NCBI GenBank assembly: GCA_019912385.1
Contig: JAIOIW010000117.1
Location: 1-64,000, forward strand
Length of the DNA stretch: 64,000 nucleotides
Source of the DNA: Notoacmeibacter sp.
GTDB lineage: Bacteria > Pseudomonadota > Alphaproteobacteria > Rhizobiales > Rhizobiaceae
Reading direction: 5' to 3'
In this document: one piece after another, positions 18,306 to 27,015 of the stretch
Layout of the letters: each line of letters starts with the position of its first letter
How positions within the stretch are numbered: the stretch's first letter is position 1
Translations under genes and position numbers: made by a program
The notes under the pieces: model-generated
Seen by the model: only the letters and a program-made list of their open reading frames with translations
What the model was told of the DNA's origin: nothing
Database searches by the model: none

Positions 18306-19415
18306 TCACCGGTCGAGGATCGAACGCATCTCGATAAGGTTGGAGCGTACCCGCAGCAGGTAAAAGCCCATCGTCGCCAGATGCGACGGCATGATGAAGG
18401 CCGATTCCGCGCCATTGGAAATGATCAGGGGTTGCATGTTGAGAGCCGAACGCAACTGGTCCACCGCCTGGGCGGCGATCTTCGTGATATTGCGCTCGCG
18501 ATAGACACCGGCGAAGTCGCTCTGCGTTGCCGACAGGATACCGTAGTAGGCATAGAGCTGCCCGTAGGCGAACCAGAACCGGTCATCCGCCCGAACATCG
18601 AACCAGCCGGCGTTCGACGCCTCGATCTGGCCGCGCAGGATGTCGGAGGTCGAGCCGATGTCGCTGGCGATCCGGTCGAGGAACTGAATCAGGTTGTCCG
18701 CGCGCGGATCGAAGGTCGCGTCGCATTTCGCCAGCCGGTCGTTGAAAGCCCTGAGTTTTTGAACGCCCGAGCGATAGATGGTCGGGGTCGGCTTCACGGG
18801 GCCGAAATCGTGCCATGAGAAATACCAGTACTCTTCGTTATAGGCGAAGGCACTGCGGGCATCCTGCAGGTTTTCGTCGATCTGCGACGTGCCGCGCACG
18901 CGCCCCAATGTGTCCACCAGTTCCACGGTCGTGCGCCGCAGAACCTGGTTGATGCCGAGCTGGAAGGCCGCCTTGTTGTCGAAGAAGGGCGTATGGCGCC
19001 AGGGAACGCCGAAAAAGCCTGTCTTCGACAGCAGCATCGAAGGCACCCACGGATTCTGGTTGACGTTGAAGTCGGCCAGATCGGCCGCCACCTCGACGAT
19101 GGCCGAGGTTCCGCACGCATTGGTCGCGCCCGGCACCGCTTCGCCGGGCTTCACATCGCGCTTGGCTATTTCGTAGGCGTCCACATAATCGGGATTGAAA
19201 TTGCGCCAGTACTGCGTCTGGACACCGAAATAGGCGTAGGACGCAACGAGCACGACCAACAGTGCGCCGACGACGGCTTTCAGGACCCAGCCCTTGGAGC
19301 GATACCACCGGCCAACCCACAGGAACGGCCAAAGCAGCCAGGCGACCACGATGCCGATGCCGCGGCCGATCCAGTAGAAGATACGGGTGAAGAAATTGAT
19401 TACCGGGTCGAGCAT
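18306..19415 (-). CDS. DUF2333 family membrane-anchored protein
   Basis: 369 residues. The N-terminus has two hydrophobic stretches (IFYWIGRGIGIVVAWLLWPF near 12-31 and AVVGALLVVLVASYAYFG near 47-64), and the rest is a large soluble domain probably facing the periplasm. Recognisable DUF2333 segments include NACGTSAIVEVAADLADFNV, GFFGVPWRHTPFFDNKAAFQ and WFAYGQLYAYYGIL. Function unknown. It is the last gene of an operon with a coiled-coil protein, two uncharacterised proteins and an AAA+ ATPase, 6 bp after its neighbour, so it may be the membrane end of that machine. Confidence 0.8.
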   Translation of the reverse strand: MLDPVINFFTRIFYWIGRGIGIVVAWLLWPFLWVGRWYRSKGWVLKAVVGALLVVLVASYAYFGVQTQYWRNFNPDYVDAYEIAKRDVKPGEAVPGATNACGTSAIVEVAADLADFNVNQNPWVPSMLLSKTGFFGVPWRHTPFFDNKAAFQLGINQVLRRTTVELVDTLGRVRGTSQIDENLQDARSAFAYNEEYWYFSWHDFGPVKPTPTIYRSGVQKLRAFNDRLAKCDATFDPRADNLIQFLDRIASDIGSTSDILRGQIEASNAGWFDVRADDRFWFAYGQLYAYYGILSATQSDFAGVYRERNITKIAAQAVDQLRSALNMQPLIISNGAESAFIMPSHLATMGFYLLRVRSNLIEMRSILDR

Positions 19416-19421
19416 TGAAAT

Positions 19422-20708
19422 CTAATCCTTCAATCCGTACAGCCGCAGGCGAAAACCTGCCTTGTCCTTCAGATATGTGCTTCTCATCGTCGCCACAACA
19501 TGGTCGCGCCAAGTCTCTGTATAGTCCTGGTATTCCGCATAGAAACCCTGCTTGTTGAAAACGTAGCGCGAAACGAAGTCGCTCGGCACGAAATCGCTGA
19601 TCAGCCGGTTGGTCAACCACGCATCGGGATGATCGGGTTTCGCCCGTACCACCAGGAAGCGCCGGTCGGGCTTCACTTCCTTGATGTCGAGCGTGCCCGA
19701 CTGGGCGATCGCGCGCCTGGCGGCCATCAGGAACGGATAGGTTCCCTCCTCATTGACCATGTCGGCATTGCGGTGCATCCAAGTCTGCACCCACACGCTG
19801 TCGATCGCATTAAGATCGCGCTCCGGCTCCAGCCGGTTCATCAGTCGCCGCAGCACCATGTCCGCCCGGTGCTCCAGATAACCCGACTGTTCGAGCCACG
19901 AGGCGCGCGGCAGGTCCAGCCGTCCGCTTTCGGCAAGGAACCGGAATACCGGCTCAGGGTCGTCCAGCGACAGATAGCTCACCTGCCACGGGCGTGAGCG
20001 GCGGAAGCCCGGCGCCTGCGGATGCGCCACCACGGTCGTCATCCGTTCGTCAACGAAGACGTAGAGCCCGCCGAAATGGCTGGTCCAGAACGCGTTGTGG
20101 CGAAACACCACCGCGTCGGGCACCAGCGCGTTTTCGCGGATGTCTCCGGTAACCTTGGCGAGATCCACCATGCGCTGAAGCATGGCATTGTCGCGCCAGG
20201 CATCCGGCTCCTTCTTCAGCCGGTCGACCAGCATGCGCAATTCGCCGGCCTTGCCGACCACGTCTTCCGCCGACAGCACCCGGAACTGCACCTGATTGAT
20301 CGACAGCAGGTCCTCGATATCGTCGACGATGGCAACCGAATCCTCGATCTCGCCGTAGATTACGTCCTTGATCGTCAGTGCGTTGATGGCCCGTGAATTG
20401 GCGCTCATGAACTCGAACATCAGTTCCGACGTGTTGGAAAACTGCGTGTGGACGACCGGCAGATCGATCTGCGCTGGCGTCAGGATGATGAAACGGCGGT
20501 TGACGCCATTGGGATCAAGATAGTCGTCGTCGCCGATCTCCTCGGCGATCTGCGGCGAGAATCCGGTACGGTCGATCTCGAACGAGGTCAGTTTCGTCTC
20601 CGGCAGGCCGAAGGCGCGCAATGCCTTGTTGTATCGCCCCACCAGATGCGGTTCGCTCACCGGCAGCAGCCGGCCGTAGATCAGTTCGGAGTCGAGGAGA
20701 CGCTTCAT
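19422..20708 (-). CDS. Conserved protein of unknown function in the AAA+ operon
   Basis: 428 residues, apparently soluble, with no signal peptide or membrane segment. No motif I recognise; the sequence mixes acidic, Asp/Glu-rich stretches (EEIGDDDYLDPNG, EIEDSVAIVDDIEDL) with aromatic ones (FNKQGFYAEYQDYTETWRDH). Its start overlaps the AAA+ stop by four bases (ATGA), so the two are translationally coupled and probably act together. It may belong to a recently numbered DUF family, but I cannot verify which. Confidence 0.75.
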   Translation of the reverse strand: MKRLLDSELIYGRLLPVSEPHLVGRYNKALRAFGLPETKLTSFEIDRTGFSPQIAEEIGDDDYLDPNGVNRRFIILTPAQIDLPVVHTQFSNTSELMFEFMSANSRAINALTIKDVIYGEIEDSVAIVDDIEDLLSINQVQFRVLSAEDVVGKAGELRMLVDRLKKEPDAWRDNAMLQRMVDLAKVTGDIRENALVPDAVVFRHNAFWTSHFGGLYVFVDERMTTVVAHPQAPGFRRSRPWQVSYLSLDDPEPVFRFLAESGRLDLPRASWLEQSGYLEHRADMVLRRLMNRLEPERDLNAIDSVWVQTWMHRNADMVNEEGTYPFLMAARRAIAQSGTLDIKEVKPDRRFLVVRAKPDHPDAWLTNRLISDFVPSDFVSRYVFNKQGFYAEYQDYTETWRDHVVATMRSTYLKDKAGFRLRLYGLKD

Positions 20709-22621
20709 CCGTCACCCCACCGCCCGTCGCGCTTCATCGCCTCGATTTCCCTGACCGCCCGCTCGCGCAGGCGCTGGTCGCGCACGATCTGCGAAACCGC
20801 GACGTCGTCCGCCCGGTCGGAATAGCGGAACTCGCTATCGGCGTAGCGGTTGATCTCCTGCATCACCATCGCCATCGTGAACGGCCCGCGCAGTTCCTCG
20901 ATCATCGCCTTCTTGGCGTCGTAGCCCTTGTGCATGAAGGCTTCCGGCTTTTCGAACCATTCGTCGGGCAGGTCGATATCCATCGCCCGCATCTTGATCG
21001 CGTCGGTGATGTTCTTGATCGCGCGACCGGTGAAGCGCGGTTCGGCGAGCTTGATCAGGTGCAGATAGGCGCCGACATCGGCCATGGTGCGCGGTTCGCC
21101 GCGATCGTTCATGAACCGCTCGTGCACTGCCTTCAGCCCGTCCTCCTGCGGCTTCGAATGCTCCTCATAGGCCGTCGCCACCGCCTGCCGGATCTGCTGG
21201 GCGCCGTAGAGATCGTGGTCGCCGAGCGGGATGTCGTGGTTCTTGCCGGCAAGCAGCACGAAGATGTCGACATAGTCGTCGAGCGTCTGCGGCCCGTCGA
21301 CCAGCCAGCGCGCGCCGGCGCGCTGGCGCAGCGCATCATCGACATTTTCCGGATAGTTGGAGAACATGCCGAAGGAGCAATTGCCGCGCACCACCGTTTC
21401 GGCGCCGGCGAACGCGTTCATCAGTACGCCGGTAATCTCGTGCTGGCCGGCCGAGGCGCGGTCGTCGGAGCGGCGCGCCGCAACCTGGTCGATATCGTCG
21501 ATCGTGCCGAAGCCGATCGCCCGCGTGCCCATGACGTTGTCGACGAAGGCACGGCAATTCTGGCCCGACTTGCCCTGGTAGGAGGATATCTGGTCGACGC
21601 CGAAATTCTGGTAGGTGAACGGATAGCCGGCGACCTGGCAGTAGCCGTTGATCAGCCCCGCGGTCATCTGGATCAGGATCGTCTTGCCGGTGCCGGGCGC
21701 CCCGTCGCCGATGAAGGTGAACAGGAAACCGCCCAGTTCCACGAACGGATTCATCTGCCGGTCGAAATCATAGGCCATCAGCATCTTGGCCAGTCGCATC
21801 GCCTGGTACTTGGCGATGTGGTTGCCGATGATCTCGTCGGGCTTCTTGAAGCTCATCGCCAGCGGCTTGCGTTTCTGCCCCGGCATAACGTCGAAACCAT
21901 TGAGCGTGAAGTCGTCCGCCTCGATCCTCAGATGAATGTCCTCGAAGGAGCCCAGCGCATCGAACCGGCCCTTGCGGGAAAGCAAGCCCTCCAGCGCCAC
22001 CCGGGCAAAGCCCGTCGCGCGCGCGGTCATCACCGCGTCATCCGCCGCGCCCGCAATAGCGCGGTCGAGTCCGGCCACAAGCGATTTCAGCGCGTCCTGC
22101 ACGGTGTCGAACAGGAAATCGGGCTCCTCGACATCATTGGCCACTTCGTCCGATCCGTCGATCAGTTGCGACAGGTAGGACGCGAAGGTAAAGGCGGCGA
22201 CATAGGCCGCCGAGTTGAGCAGCTTGCGGAACGCCACCGCATCCTCGCCCTCAAGCGGCGCGCGGACGTTCTTCGCCTGCAGGCTTTCCAGTTCCGAACC
22301 CTGGGCGAACACGTCGGCCACGGCCAGCGCGATGGCCAATCCCCGCCGTGCGCGATAGAGCAGCGTATGCGCCGGGATCGACAGAAGCTGGTCGCCCTTG
22401 CCGGTCGCCGCGATGGTCTTCGAAAGCTCCACCTCGCGCGTGCGGCGCACCGCGCCGGTTGAAACGGTGGAGACAAAGCGCCGCCCGGTGCCGGCGAGCG
22501 CTGTCTTCGACTTGCCGTCGCCGTCCTCCAGCACGATGATGCGCGTGATCATCGACTGCGCGGCAGCGACATGCCTGGCGATGTCGTCCTCATGGATCGT
22601 TGTCAGGCCGGTATCCATCAT
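20705..22621 (-). CDS. AAA+ ATPase of unknown function
   Basis: 638 residues. The N-terminal ~270 residues are a family-specific domain containing REVELSKTIAATGKGDQLLS. The ATPase core follows: Walker A GDGAPGTGKT near 305, Walker B AIGFGTIDDID near 380, a sensor-like NCSFGMFSNYPENVDDALRQ and the Arg-rich ALRQRAGARW that may supply the Arg finger. The C-terminus is helical and charged. Start: ATG 22621 or 22618 after GAGG; the frame opens at a TTG one codon earlier. It is the third of five genes, overlapping the next by 4 bp and 6 bp after the previous. It could remodel the operon's coiled-coil or membrane partner; the substrate is unknown. Confidence 0.82.
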   Translation of the reverse strand: MMDTGLTTIHEDDIARHVAAAQSMITRIIVLEDGDGKSKTALAGTGRRFVSTVSTGAVRRTREVELSKTIAATGKGDQLLSIPAHTLLYRARRGLAIALAVADVFAQGSELESLQAKNVRAPLEGEDAVAFRKLLNSAAYVAAFTFASYLSQLIDGSDEVANDVEEPDFLFDTVQDALKSLVAGLDRAIAGAADDAVMTARATGFARVALEGLLSRKGRFDALGSFEDIHLRIEADDFTLNGFDVMPGQKRKPLAMSFKKPDEIIGNHIAKYQAMRLAKMLMAYDFDRQMNPFVELGGFLFTFIGDGAPGTGKTILIQMTAGLINGYCQVAGYPFTYQNFGVDQISSYQGKSGQNCRAFVDNVMGTRAIGFGTIDDIDQVAARRSDDRASAGQHEITGVLMNAFAGAETVVRGNCSFGMFSNYPENVDDALRQRAGARWLVDGPQTLDDYVDIFVLLAGKNHDIPLGDHDLYGAQQIRQAVATAYEEHSKPQEDGLKAVHERFMNDRGEPRTMADVGAYLHLIKLAEPRFTGRAIKNITDAIKMRAMDIDLPDEWFEKPEAFMHKGYDAKKAMIEELRGPFTMAMVMQEINRYADSEFRYSDRADDVAVSQIVRDQRLRERAVREIEAMKRDGRWGDG

Positions 22622-22627
22622 CAAACC

Positions 22628-23773
22628 TCAAACATCTGAAATCACGTGCCCGCCGGAAACGATGTGCACCGTGTAGCCGTCAAATATCTTCTCCGTTTCG
22701 CCGACCGCATAGAGCGCCTGGTAGGCCTCGTGCGGCAGCAGCGCGTGCTTCTCGTAGGCCGACACGCCGGTGCGCGCGGCTTCCAGGTCGTCGGTGTTGA
22801 TGAAGAATTCCTGGCGCGGCGGCGTCGACGCCCACAACCCGCGCTTGCCCGGCCGCTCCGCCTTCGACTGGACCTCCTGCACCGTCCAGGTCAGCATCCA
22901 GGCATTTTGCGGTTTGGACACTTTCGACAGGACCTCGGTCACCACCGTGTTGTTTTCGGTGATGCCCGCGGAATAGAACGGCCCCAGCACGATGCGCCTG
23001 AGCTGCTTGGGGTGCAGCGTGTCGAAGTCCTGGTCGAGATTGCCCGCGATCGTCGCCGGCGACAGCGAATAGGCCGAATTCTTCGCCGCAAAATCGTCGA
23101 AAGCGTGGGCGAGATCGGGATTGAGCAAGCCTTCCACGGGAAGCGGGATATTCACCCTTTCGTTCAGCGTGCCGTCCGGGGTGACCAGGTCCTTCACCAT
23201 CCGTTCCGACGAATCCTCGACGGCGGCCATATAGACCAGCGGCAGGTTGGCGACGCCGTCGAAAGCGCCCCAGTGGACAAGATAGTACGGCCGCTTCGTC
23301 GTCGGGTTGACCGATACGCGCACCGTGCGCGGCAGCACGAAGGGCGAGAACACCTGGCCGCCCTTCAGGCTTTCCAGATACAGCCGCTCGGCCATCGACT
23401 TCTGCAGGCCGTCGGGCATTGCCTTGTGGCGCAGGATGAAATCGGCCATTTCCGCACGCAACATATCGGCGTCTGGAATCCCGGCCAGCGCGGTTTCCGC
23501 CTGATTGCGGTCGTTCTCAAGCTCCAACACGTTCTGGAACACCGGATAGCCGCTGTCGGCGCGCGAGATGCGGAATCTCTCGGTAAAGCCGAGCTTGTTG
23601 CGCCAGCAGGTAAAAGAGGTTTCCAGCCGCGCCAGGTATTCCACCAGAACCTCGGCTACGACCGGATGGCGGTAGAGAGGCGAACGGTCGTCGCGCAGGA
23701 ATATGTCCAGCCCGTCAAGCGCCGAAGATATGGCCGTGAAGTATCGTTCCGCGGGATTTGTGGCATCAGGCAT
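22628..23773 (-). CDS. Conserved protein of unknown function in the AAA+ operon
   Basis: 381 residues, apparently cytoplasmic. The N-terminal half is helical (YFTAISSALDGLDIFLRD, LVEYLARLETSFTCWRNKLG); the C-terminal half is predicted mixed alpha/beta (KRPYYLVHWGAFDGVANLPL, NAWMLTWTVQEVQSK, IFDGYTVHIVSGG). No catalytic motif is evident. It lies between the coiled-coil gene (27 bp) and the AAA+ gene (6 bp), so it is probably an adaptor or structural subunit of the same complex. That role is inference from position only. Confidence 0.75.
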   Translation of the reverse strand: MPDATNPAERYFTAISSALDGLDIFLRDDRSPLYRHPVVAEVLVEYLARLETSFTCWRNKLGFTERFRISRADSGYPVFQNVLELENDRNQAETALAGIPDADMLRAEMADFILRHKAMPDGLQKSMAERLYLESLKGGQVFSPFVLPRTVRVSVNPTTKRPYYLVHWGAFDGVANLPLVYMAAVEDSSERMVKDLVTPDGTLNERVNIPLPVEGLLNPDLAHAFDDFAAKNSAYSLSPATIAGNLDQDFDTLHPKQLRRIVLGPFYSAGITENNTVVTEVLSKVSKPQNAWMLTWTVQEVQSKAERPGKRGLWASTPPRQEFFINTDDLEAARTGVSAYEKHALLPHEAYQALYAVGETEKIFDGYTVHIVSGGHVISDV

Positions 23774-23800
23774 GGCTTGCGCGCCTCTCGGCCGCTTTCA

Positions 23801-24889
23801 TCAAGCCTTCACGTAGTCGGCGGCGTCGTGCTTGCGCATGACCTCGTCGAAACGCCGTGCGAACGCGTCATCGGCAAGCTTCTTGCGCCGCTGGATATCG
23901 GCGGTGAGCACCATGTTCTTCTCGTGCATCTCCAGCAGGTCGCCGATATGGGACTGCGCCGCAGCGCCGATTCCGGCCATGGTCTCCTCGGCGGTATTGT
24001 CCACCTGCGATCCGAGCGTGTTGATCTTGTGGGCGACATCCTGCTGCGCGGCTGTCTTCAAGCTGTCCTCCAGCGCCTTGTAGAGCACGATGCGCTGCTC
24101 GGTATCGATGGTCAGCTTGTTGATCAGCGTCGCCTGCGCCGCCATCTGGTTGTTGAGCGAATCGACAAAGGTCTGGAACATCGACGTGTAGCGCTCCAGC
24201 GTCTGGCTCTCGGCGAGCAACTCCTGCTCCTTCGCCTGCTTCTCGTTGTATTCGGTCGCCAGTCCGGACCGTTCGCTCTCCAGTTCGGTCCGGTTCTTCT
24301 GATCGGTCGAGGCGGCGATGCGGTTCTCGATGTCGAGCAGCAGCGGATTGAGTTCCTCGATGCGCATTTGGGTCACCTCAAGGCGCTCCATGGCGCCCTT
24401 GCGTCGCTGCAGAACCTGCTTGAGGCTTGCTTCCGATGTCGAATACCGGTTTTCCAGCACCGTCTTCTGGTCTTTCAGGATGCCAACGATGGTGTCGGAT
24501 TTCGCAAGCAGTTCCTGCAGGTTGCCGGCAAGCGACATGTTCCGCACCCGCTCGGTGCGCATGCGCTGCATGCGCGCCTTGGAGAAGATCCCGATCAGCT
24601 TTTCGATGCCGGTATAGCTCTTCATGCTTTCGAATTCGGTCCCAAACACATTGGTCGCGTCCTCCAGCCCGATGATCAGGTCGGCGATATTCGCTTCCAT
24701 CGTCTTCTGCTGGGCGAGCACGTCCTCGATCCGGGCGTTCTCGATGTCGAAATCCGCCTTCCCGATCCTGGCGTCCGATTTGGCCAACTCCTCGAGCACC
24801 ACGCCGGACTGCTCGATCTTGGTGCGCATCTCCTCGACCTGCCTGCGGGTCTTCTCGATTTCCTGATCGAAGTTGCGAAGTTCAGCCAT
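23801..24889 (-). CDS. Coiled-coil protein, first gene of the AAA+ operon
   Basis: 362 residues from the ATG at 24889 (MAELRNFDQEIEKTRRQ); the 6-codon extension to 24907 is unlikely. Nearly the whole chain has heptad-rich, charged helices (EIEKTRRQVEEMRTKIEQ, RSGLATEYNEKQAKEQELL) with a hydrophobic-poor composition and no membrane segment. The layout (long helical rod, C-terminal segment with many Gln/Asn/Thr) is loosely like TelA toxic-anion-resistance or PspA-type proteins, but I would not assign it to either. It heads a five-gene operon with an AAA+ ATPase, a combination that suggests a filament or membrane-stress assembly remodelled by ATP. Confidence 0.75.
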   Translation of the reverse strand: MAELRNFDQEIEKTRRQVEEMRTKIEQSGVVLEELAKSDARIGKADFDIENARIEDVLAQQKTMEANIADLIIGLEDATNVFGTEFESMKSYTGIEKLIGIFSKARMQRMRTERVRNMSLAGNLQELLAKSDTIVGILKDQKTVLENRYSTSEASLKQVLQRRKGAMERLEVTQMRIEELNPLLLDIENRIAASTDQKNRTELESERSGLATEYNEKQAKEQELLAESQTLERYTSMFQTFVDSLNNQMAAQATLINKLTIDTEQRIVLYKALEDSLKTAAQQDVAHKINTLGSQVDNTAEETMAGIGAAAQSHIGDLLEMHEKNMVLTADIQRRKKLADDAFARRFDEVMRKHDAADYVKA

Positions 24890-24970
24890 CGTTGTTTCCT
24901 CGAGCAAAGGATGTGTGATCGGACTATAGGCACGCCCAATAACGAATTAAAGGCGCCGGAGCCTTGCCGT

Positions 24971-25011
24971 GAAAAGAAAACGGCGCGGCAAAGGCCGCGC
25001 CGGTCGTTTTT
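24971..25011 (-). terminator. Rho-independent terminator after the cytochrome c gene
   Basis: GGCGCGGC (24982-24989) pairs with GCCGCGCC (24994-25001), loop AAAG. On the minus strand the stem is followed by GTTTTCTTTTC; on the plus strand by GGTCGTTTTT, so it may work both ways. Confidence 0.82.
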
Positions 25012-25035
25012 GAACCAGCCGGTCGTGGCGAGGTA

Positions 25036-25425
25036 TTACGGCTTGGGATCAGCCTTCAGGTAGGCGATCACATCCTCGATATCATCGTCCTTCTTGAGGC
25101 CGGCAAACGCCATCTTGTTCTTCGGGATGTAACCCTTGGGATCCTTCAGGTATTCGGCGATGGTGTCCTCGTCCCAGACGAAACCTTCGGCGCCCTTGGC
25201 GATCATCGCGTCGGAATACTTGAACCCTTCCACTGACGCTGCGCCGCGGCCCATGATGCCGACCAGATGCGGACCGACCTTGTTCTTCTCCGCTTCCGCG
25301 TCATGGCAGGCCTTGCACTTGTTGAATACTTTCCTGCCCTTTTCGGCATCGCCGTCAGCAAAAGCGGGAGTTGCACCGGCCGCCGCGATAGCGAGTGCGG
25401 CTGCGGCAATTGCGGTTCGAATCAT
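25036..25425 (-). CDS. Class I cytochrome c (c550/c2-like), periplasmic
   Basis: 129 residues with a signal peptide (MIRTAIAAAALAIAAAG, ending PAFA-D). A single haem site CKACH lies near residue 38 (KVFNKCKACHDAEAEKNKVG), and the Met ligand is in IPKNKMAFAGL near residue 105. Size and motifs fit the c550/iso-cytochrome c2 group that shuttles electrons between periplasmic dehydrogenases or the bc1 complex and an oxidase. It stands alone with its own terminator, so its partner is not fixed by context. Confidence 0.92.
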   Translation of the reverse strand: MIRTAIAAAALAIAAAGATPAFADGDAEKGRKVFNKCKACHDAEAEKNKVGPHLVGIMGRGAASVEGFKYSDAMIAKGAEGFVWDEDTIAEYLKDPKGYIPKNKMAFAGLKKDDDIEDVIAYLKADPKP

Positions 25426-25579
25426 TTTCTGATCCTCCTTCGTCCGTCGTTTAACACGTAGGCAGTCCCTCGGGCGCGGAACACACCATATTCGCTGCGC
25501 AAATGCTATGGGACATTTTGGTTATTCCGGTTTTGCGTGTAAAAAGCGGACAAAAAAGCCACTGGAGCCGCAGACTGGC

Positions 25580-26197
25580 CTATTTTCTCGTAAATCCGAT
25601 CATGTCGTCAGCGTCCCAACGGCCCATTTCCTCCTCCCAATGGCGCCTGCACAACGAAACATAGCGGTCATTGCCGCCGATCTCCACCTGTGCACCCTGG
25701 CGAACGACCTTTCCGTCCGCGCCGAGCCTGACCACCATCGAAGCCTTGCGCCCGCAGCGGCATATCGTGCGGATCTCGCGCAGATCATCGGCGATCGCCA
25801 GCAGCGCACGCGAACCCGGAAACAGCTGGCCCCGGAAATCCGTTCGAAGGCCGTAGGACATGACGGGTATGGAAAGCCGGTCTGCGACGCGCGCAAGTTG
25901 CCACACCTGGTCTTCGGTCAGGAACTGCGCCTCGTCGAGAAAGACGCAGTGAAGCGGGCCATGGGCCTCGCTGCGATCGCGGATGCGCGCGAACAGGTCG
26001 TCGCCGGCCCGGAAAGCCAGCGCTTCCCGGCCAAGCCCGATGCGCGAGGCGATGCGGCCCGCGCCTGCGCGATTGTCGAGCGCCGCGGTGAACAGCATCG
26101 TCGACATGCCGCGCTCATTGTAGTTGTAGGCAGCCTGGAGCAGCAGCGTCGACTTGCCGGCATTCATCGCCGAATAGTGGAAATAGAGCTTCGCCAA
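25580..26197 (-). CDS. tdk: Thymidine kinase
   Basis: 205-residue type-II thymidine kinase, salvaging thymidine to dTMP. Visible are the P-loop SAMNAGKSTLLLQ at residues 8-20, Walker B VFLDEAQFLTEDQV, the lasso/nucleoside segment YGLRTDFRGQLFPGS, and zinc-binding cysteines in RTICRCGRKASM and SLCRRHWEEE. The frame contains no early ATG. I place the start at the TTG 26197, which gives the canonical MAKLYF N-terminus and has GAGG six bases upstream; the frame also opens at another TTG at 26233. Confidence 0.92.
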   Translation of the reverse strand: MAKLYFHYSAMNAGKSTLLLQAAYNYNERGMSTMLFTAALDNRAGAGRIASRIGLGREALAFRAGDDLFARIRDRSEAHGPLHCVFLDEAQFLTEDQVWQLARVADRLSIPVMSYGLRTDFRGQLFPGSRALLAIADDLREIRTICRCGRKASMVVRLGADGKVVRQGAQVEIGGNDRYVSLCRRHWEEEMGRWDADDMIGFTRK

Positions 26198-26275
26198 ATC
26201 CTTCCTCACGCGGTCGAGGGTTTCAGGCGCCAAGATAGGGTTCGAGGCGGCAGGCCGGAAAGACCGGCCTTCCGA

Positions 26276-26869
26276 TTATCCCCCGCCCGATTGTTCTTCG
26301 CTCGTCATCCGGTCGACATAGCGCTCCACCAGCGCGCGCGGCGCGATCGGCTGCCGTCCCTGGGGCGACAGGGCTTCGCGGATGTAGAGCCCGTCGATGA
26401 GCGAGGCCACACCTTCCGCGATTTCCGGCGCGAGCGGTCCTGCGATCGGCTTCAGTGCCGAGATCAGGTTGGAATTGAGCCTCTTGTGATAGACGTTGAG
26501 CAGCCGGCGGGCCGCGCTCGAGCTCTGGGCATGGTTGTAGAAAACGAGCCAGGCAGAAACGATGCCCGGCTGAAACTGCTCGCTGGCAAGGCTCGCCTCG
26601 ATGATGGCGCTGATCCGCTCGCGCGGCGTCCGCGCCGCATTCAGCCTTGTGCGAACGGACTGGCCGAATTCGGTCAGCAGGTAACGCATCGCTGAGACGA
26701 TGAGTTCCTCCTTGGAACCGAAATAGTGATGGGCGAGCCCCTGGCTCACACCCGCTCGCCGCGCTATGTCGCTCATCGTGACGTCGAGCGAACCACGTGC
26801 CTGGATGGCAGCGATTGCCGCTTCGATCAACGATTTGCGCCGAATCGGCTCCATTCCGATTTTCGGCAT
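26276..26869 (-). CDS. betI: TetR-family repressor BetI
   Basis: 197 residues. The N-terminal TetR HTH is typical of BetI: RRKSLIEAAIAAIQARGS, VTMSDIARRAGVSQGLAHHY, FGSKEELIVSAMRYLL. The C-terminal ligand domain includes WLVFYNHAQSSSAARRLLNV and LIDGLYIREALS. BetI represses choline uptake and betaine synthesis genes and is released by choline. It is divergent from choXWV with a clear palindrome between them (26903-26918), so it very likely controls that operon and itself. No betA or betB genes are in the window. An internal Met (MEPIRRKS, 26854) is an alternative start. Confidence 0.92.
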   Translation of the reverse strand: MPKIGMEPIRRKSLIEAAIAAIQARGSLDVTMSDIARRAGVSQGLAHHYFGSKEELIVSAMRYLLTEFGQSVRTRLNAARTPRERISAIIEASLASEQFQPGIVSAWLVFYNHAQSSSAARRLLNVYHKRLNSNLISALKPIAGPLAPEIAEGVASLIDGLYIREALSPQGRQPIAPRALVERYVDRMTSEEQSGGG

Positions 26870-26902
26870 GCCCGAATCCTCCAGGCCGCATTCTGGTTTT
26901 TA

Positions 26903-26918
26903 TTGAATGTACGTTCAA
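26903..26918. promoter_or_regulatory. BetI operator
   Basis: TTGAA-TGTACG-TTCAA is an exact palindrome at all 16 positions except none mismatched in the arms, and resembles known BetI boxes. It sits 33 bp upstream of betI and about 97 bp upstream of choX, placed to control both directions. Confidence 0.75.
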
Positions 26919-27015
26919 CAAAAAACTTGCATTTCAAACTTACTTGTGGCGCGATTGAAAAAAATCGCCGATCTCTAACGGTCAGTTCGTGTATCAGACA
27001 AATGGGAGATACCAT

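Noticed and set aside
20621-22462. 613-aa plus-strand frame opposite the AAA+ gene
   Set aside because: The minus strand has Walker motifs; the plus-strand product is Arg/His-rich with no fold signs.
22646-25063. 805-aa plus-strand open frame opposite the coiled-coil and 381-aa genes
   Set aside because: It is antisense to two genes with coherent protein sequence, operon spacing and starts. The frame is open only because of GC-rich codon bias.
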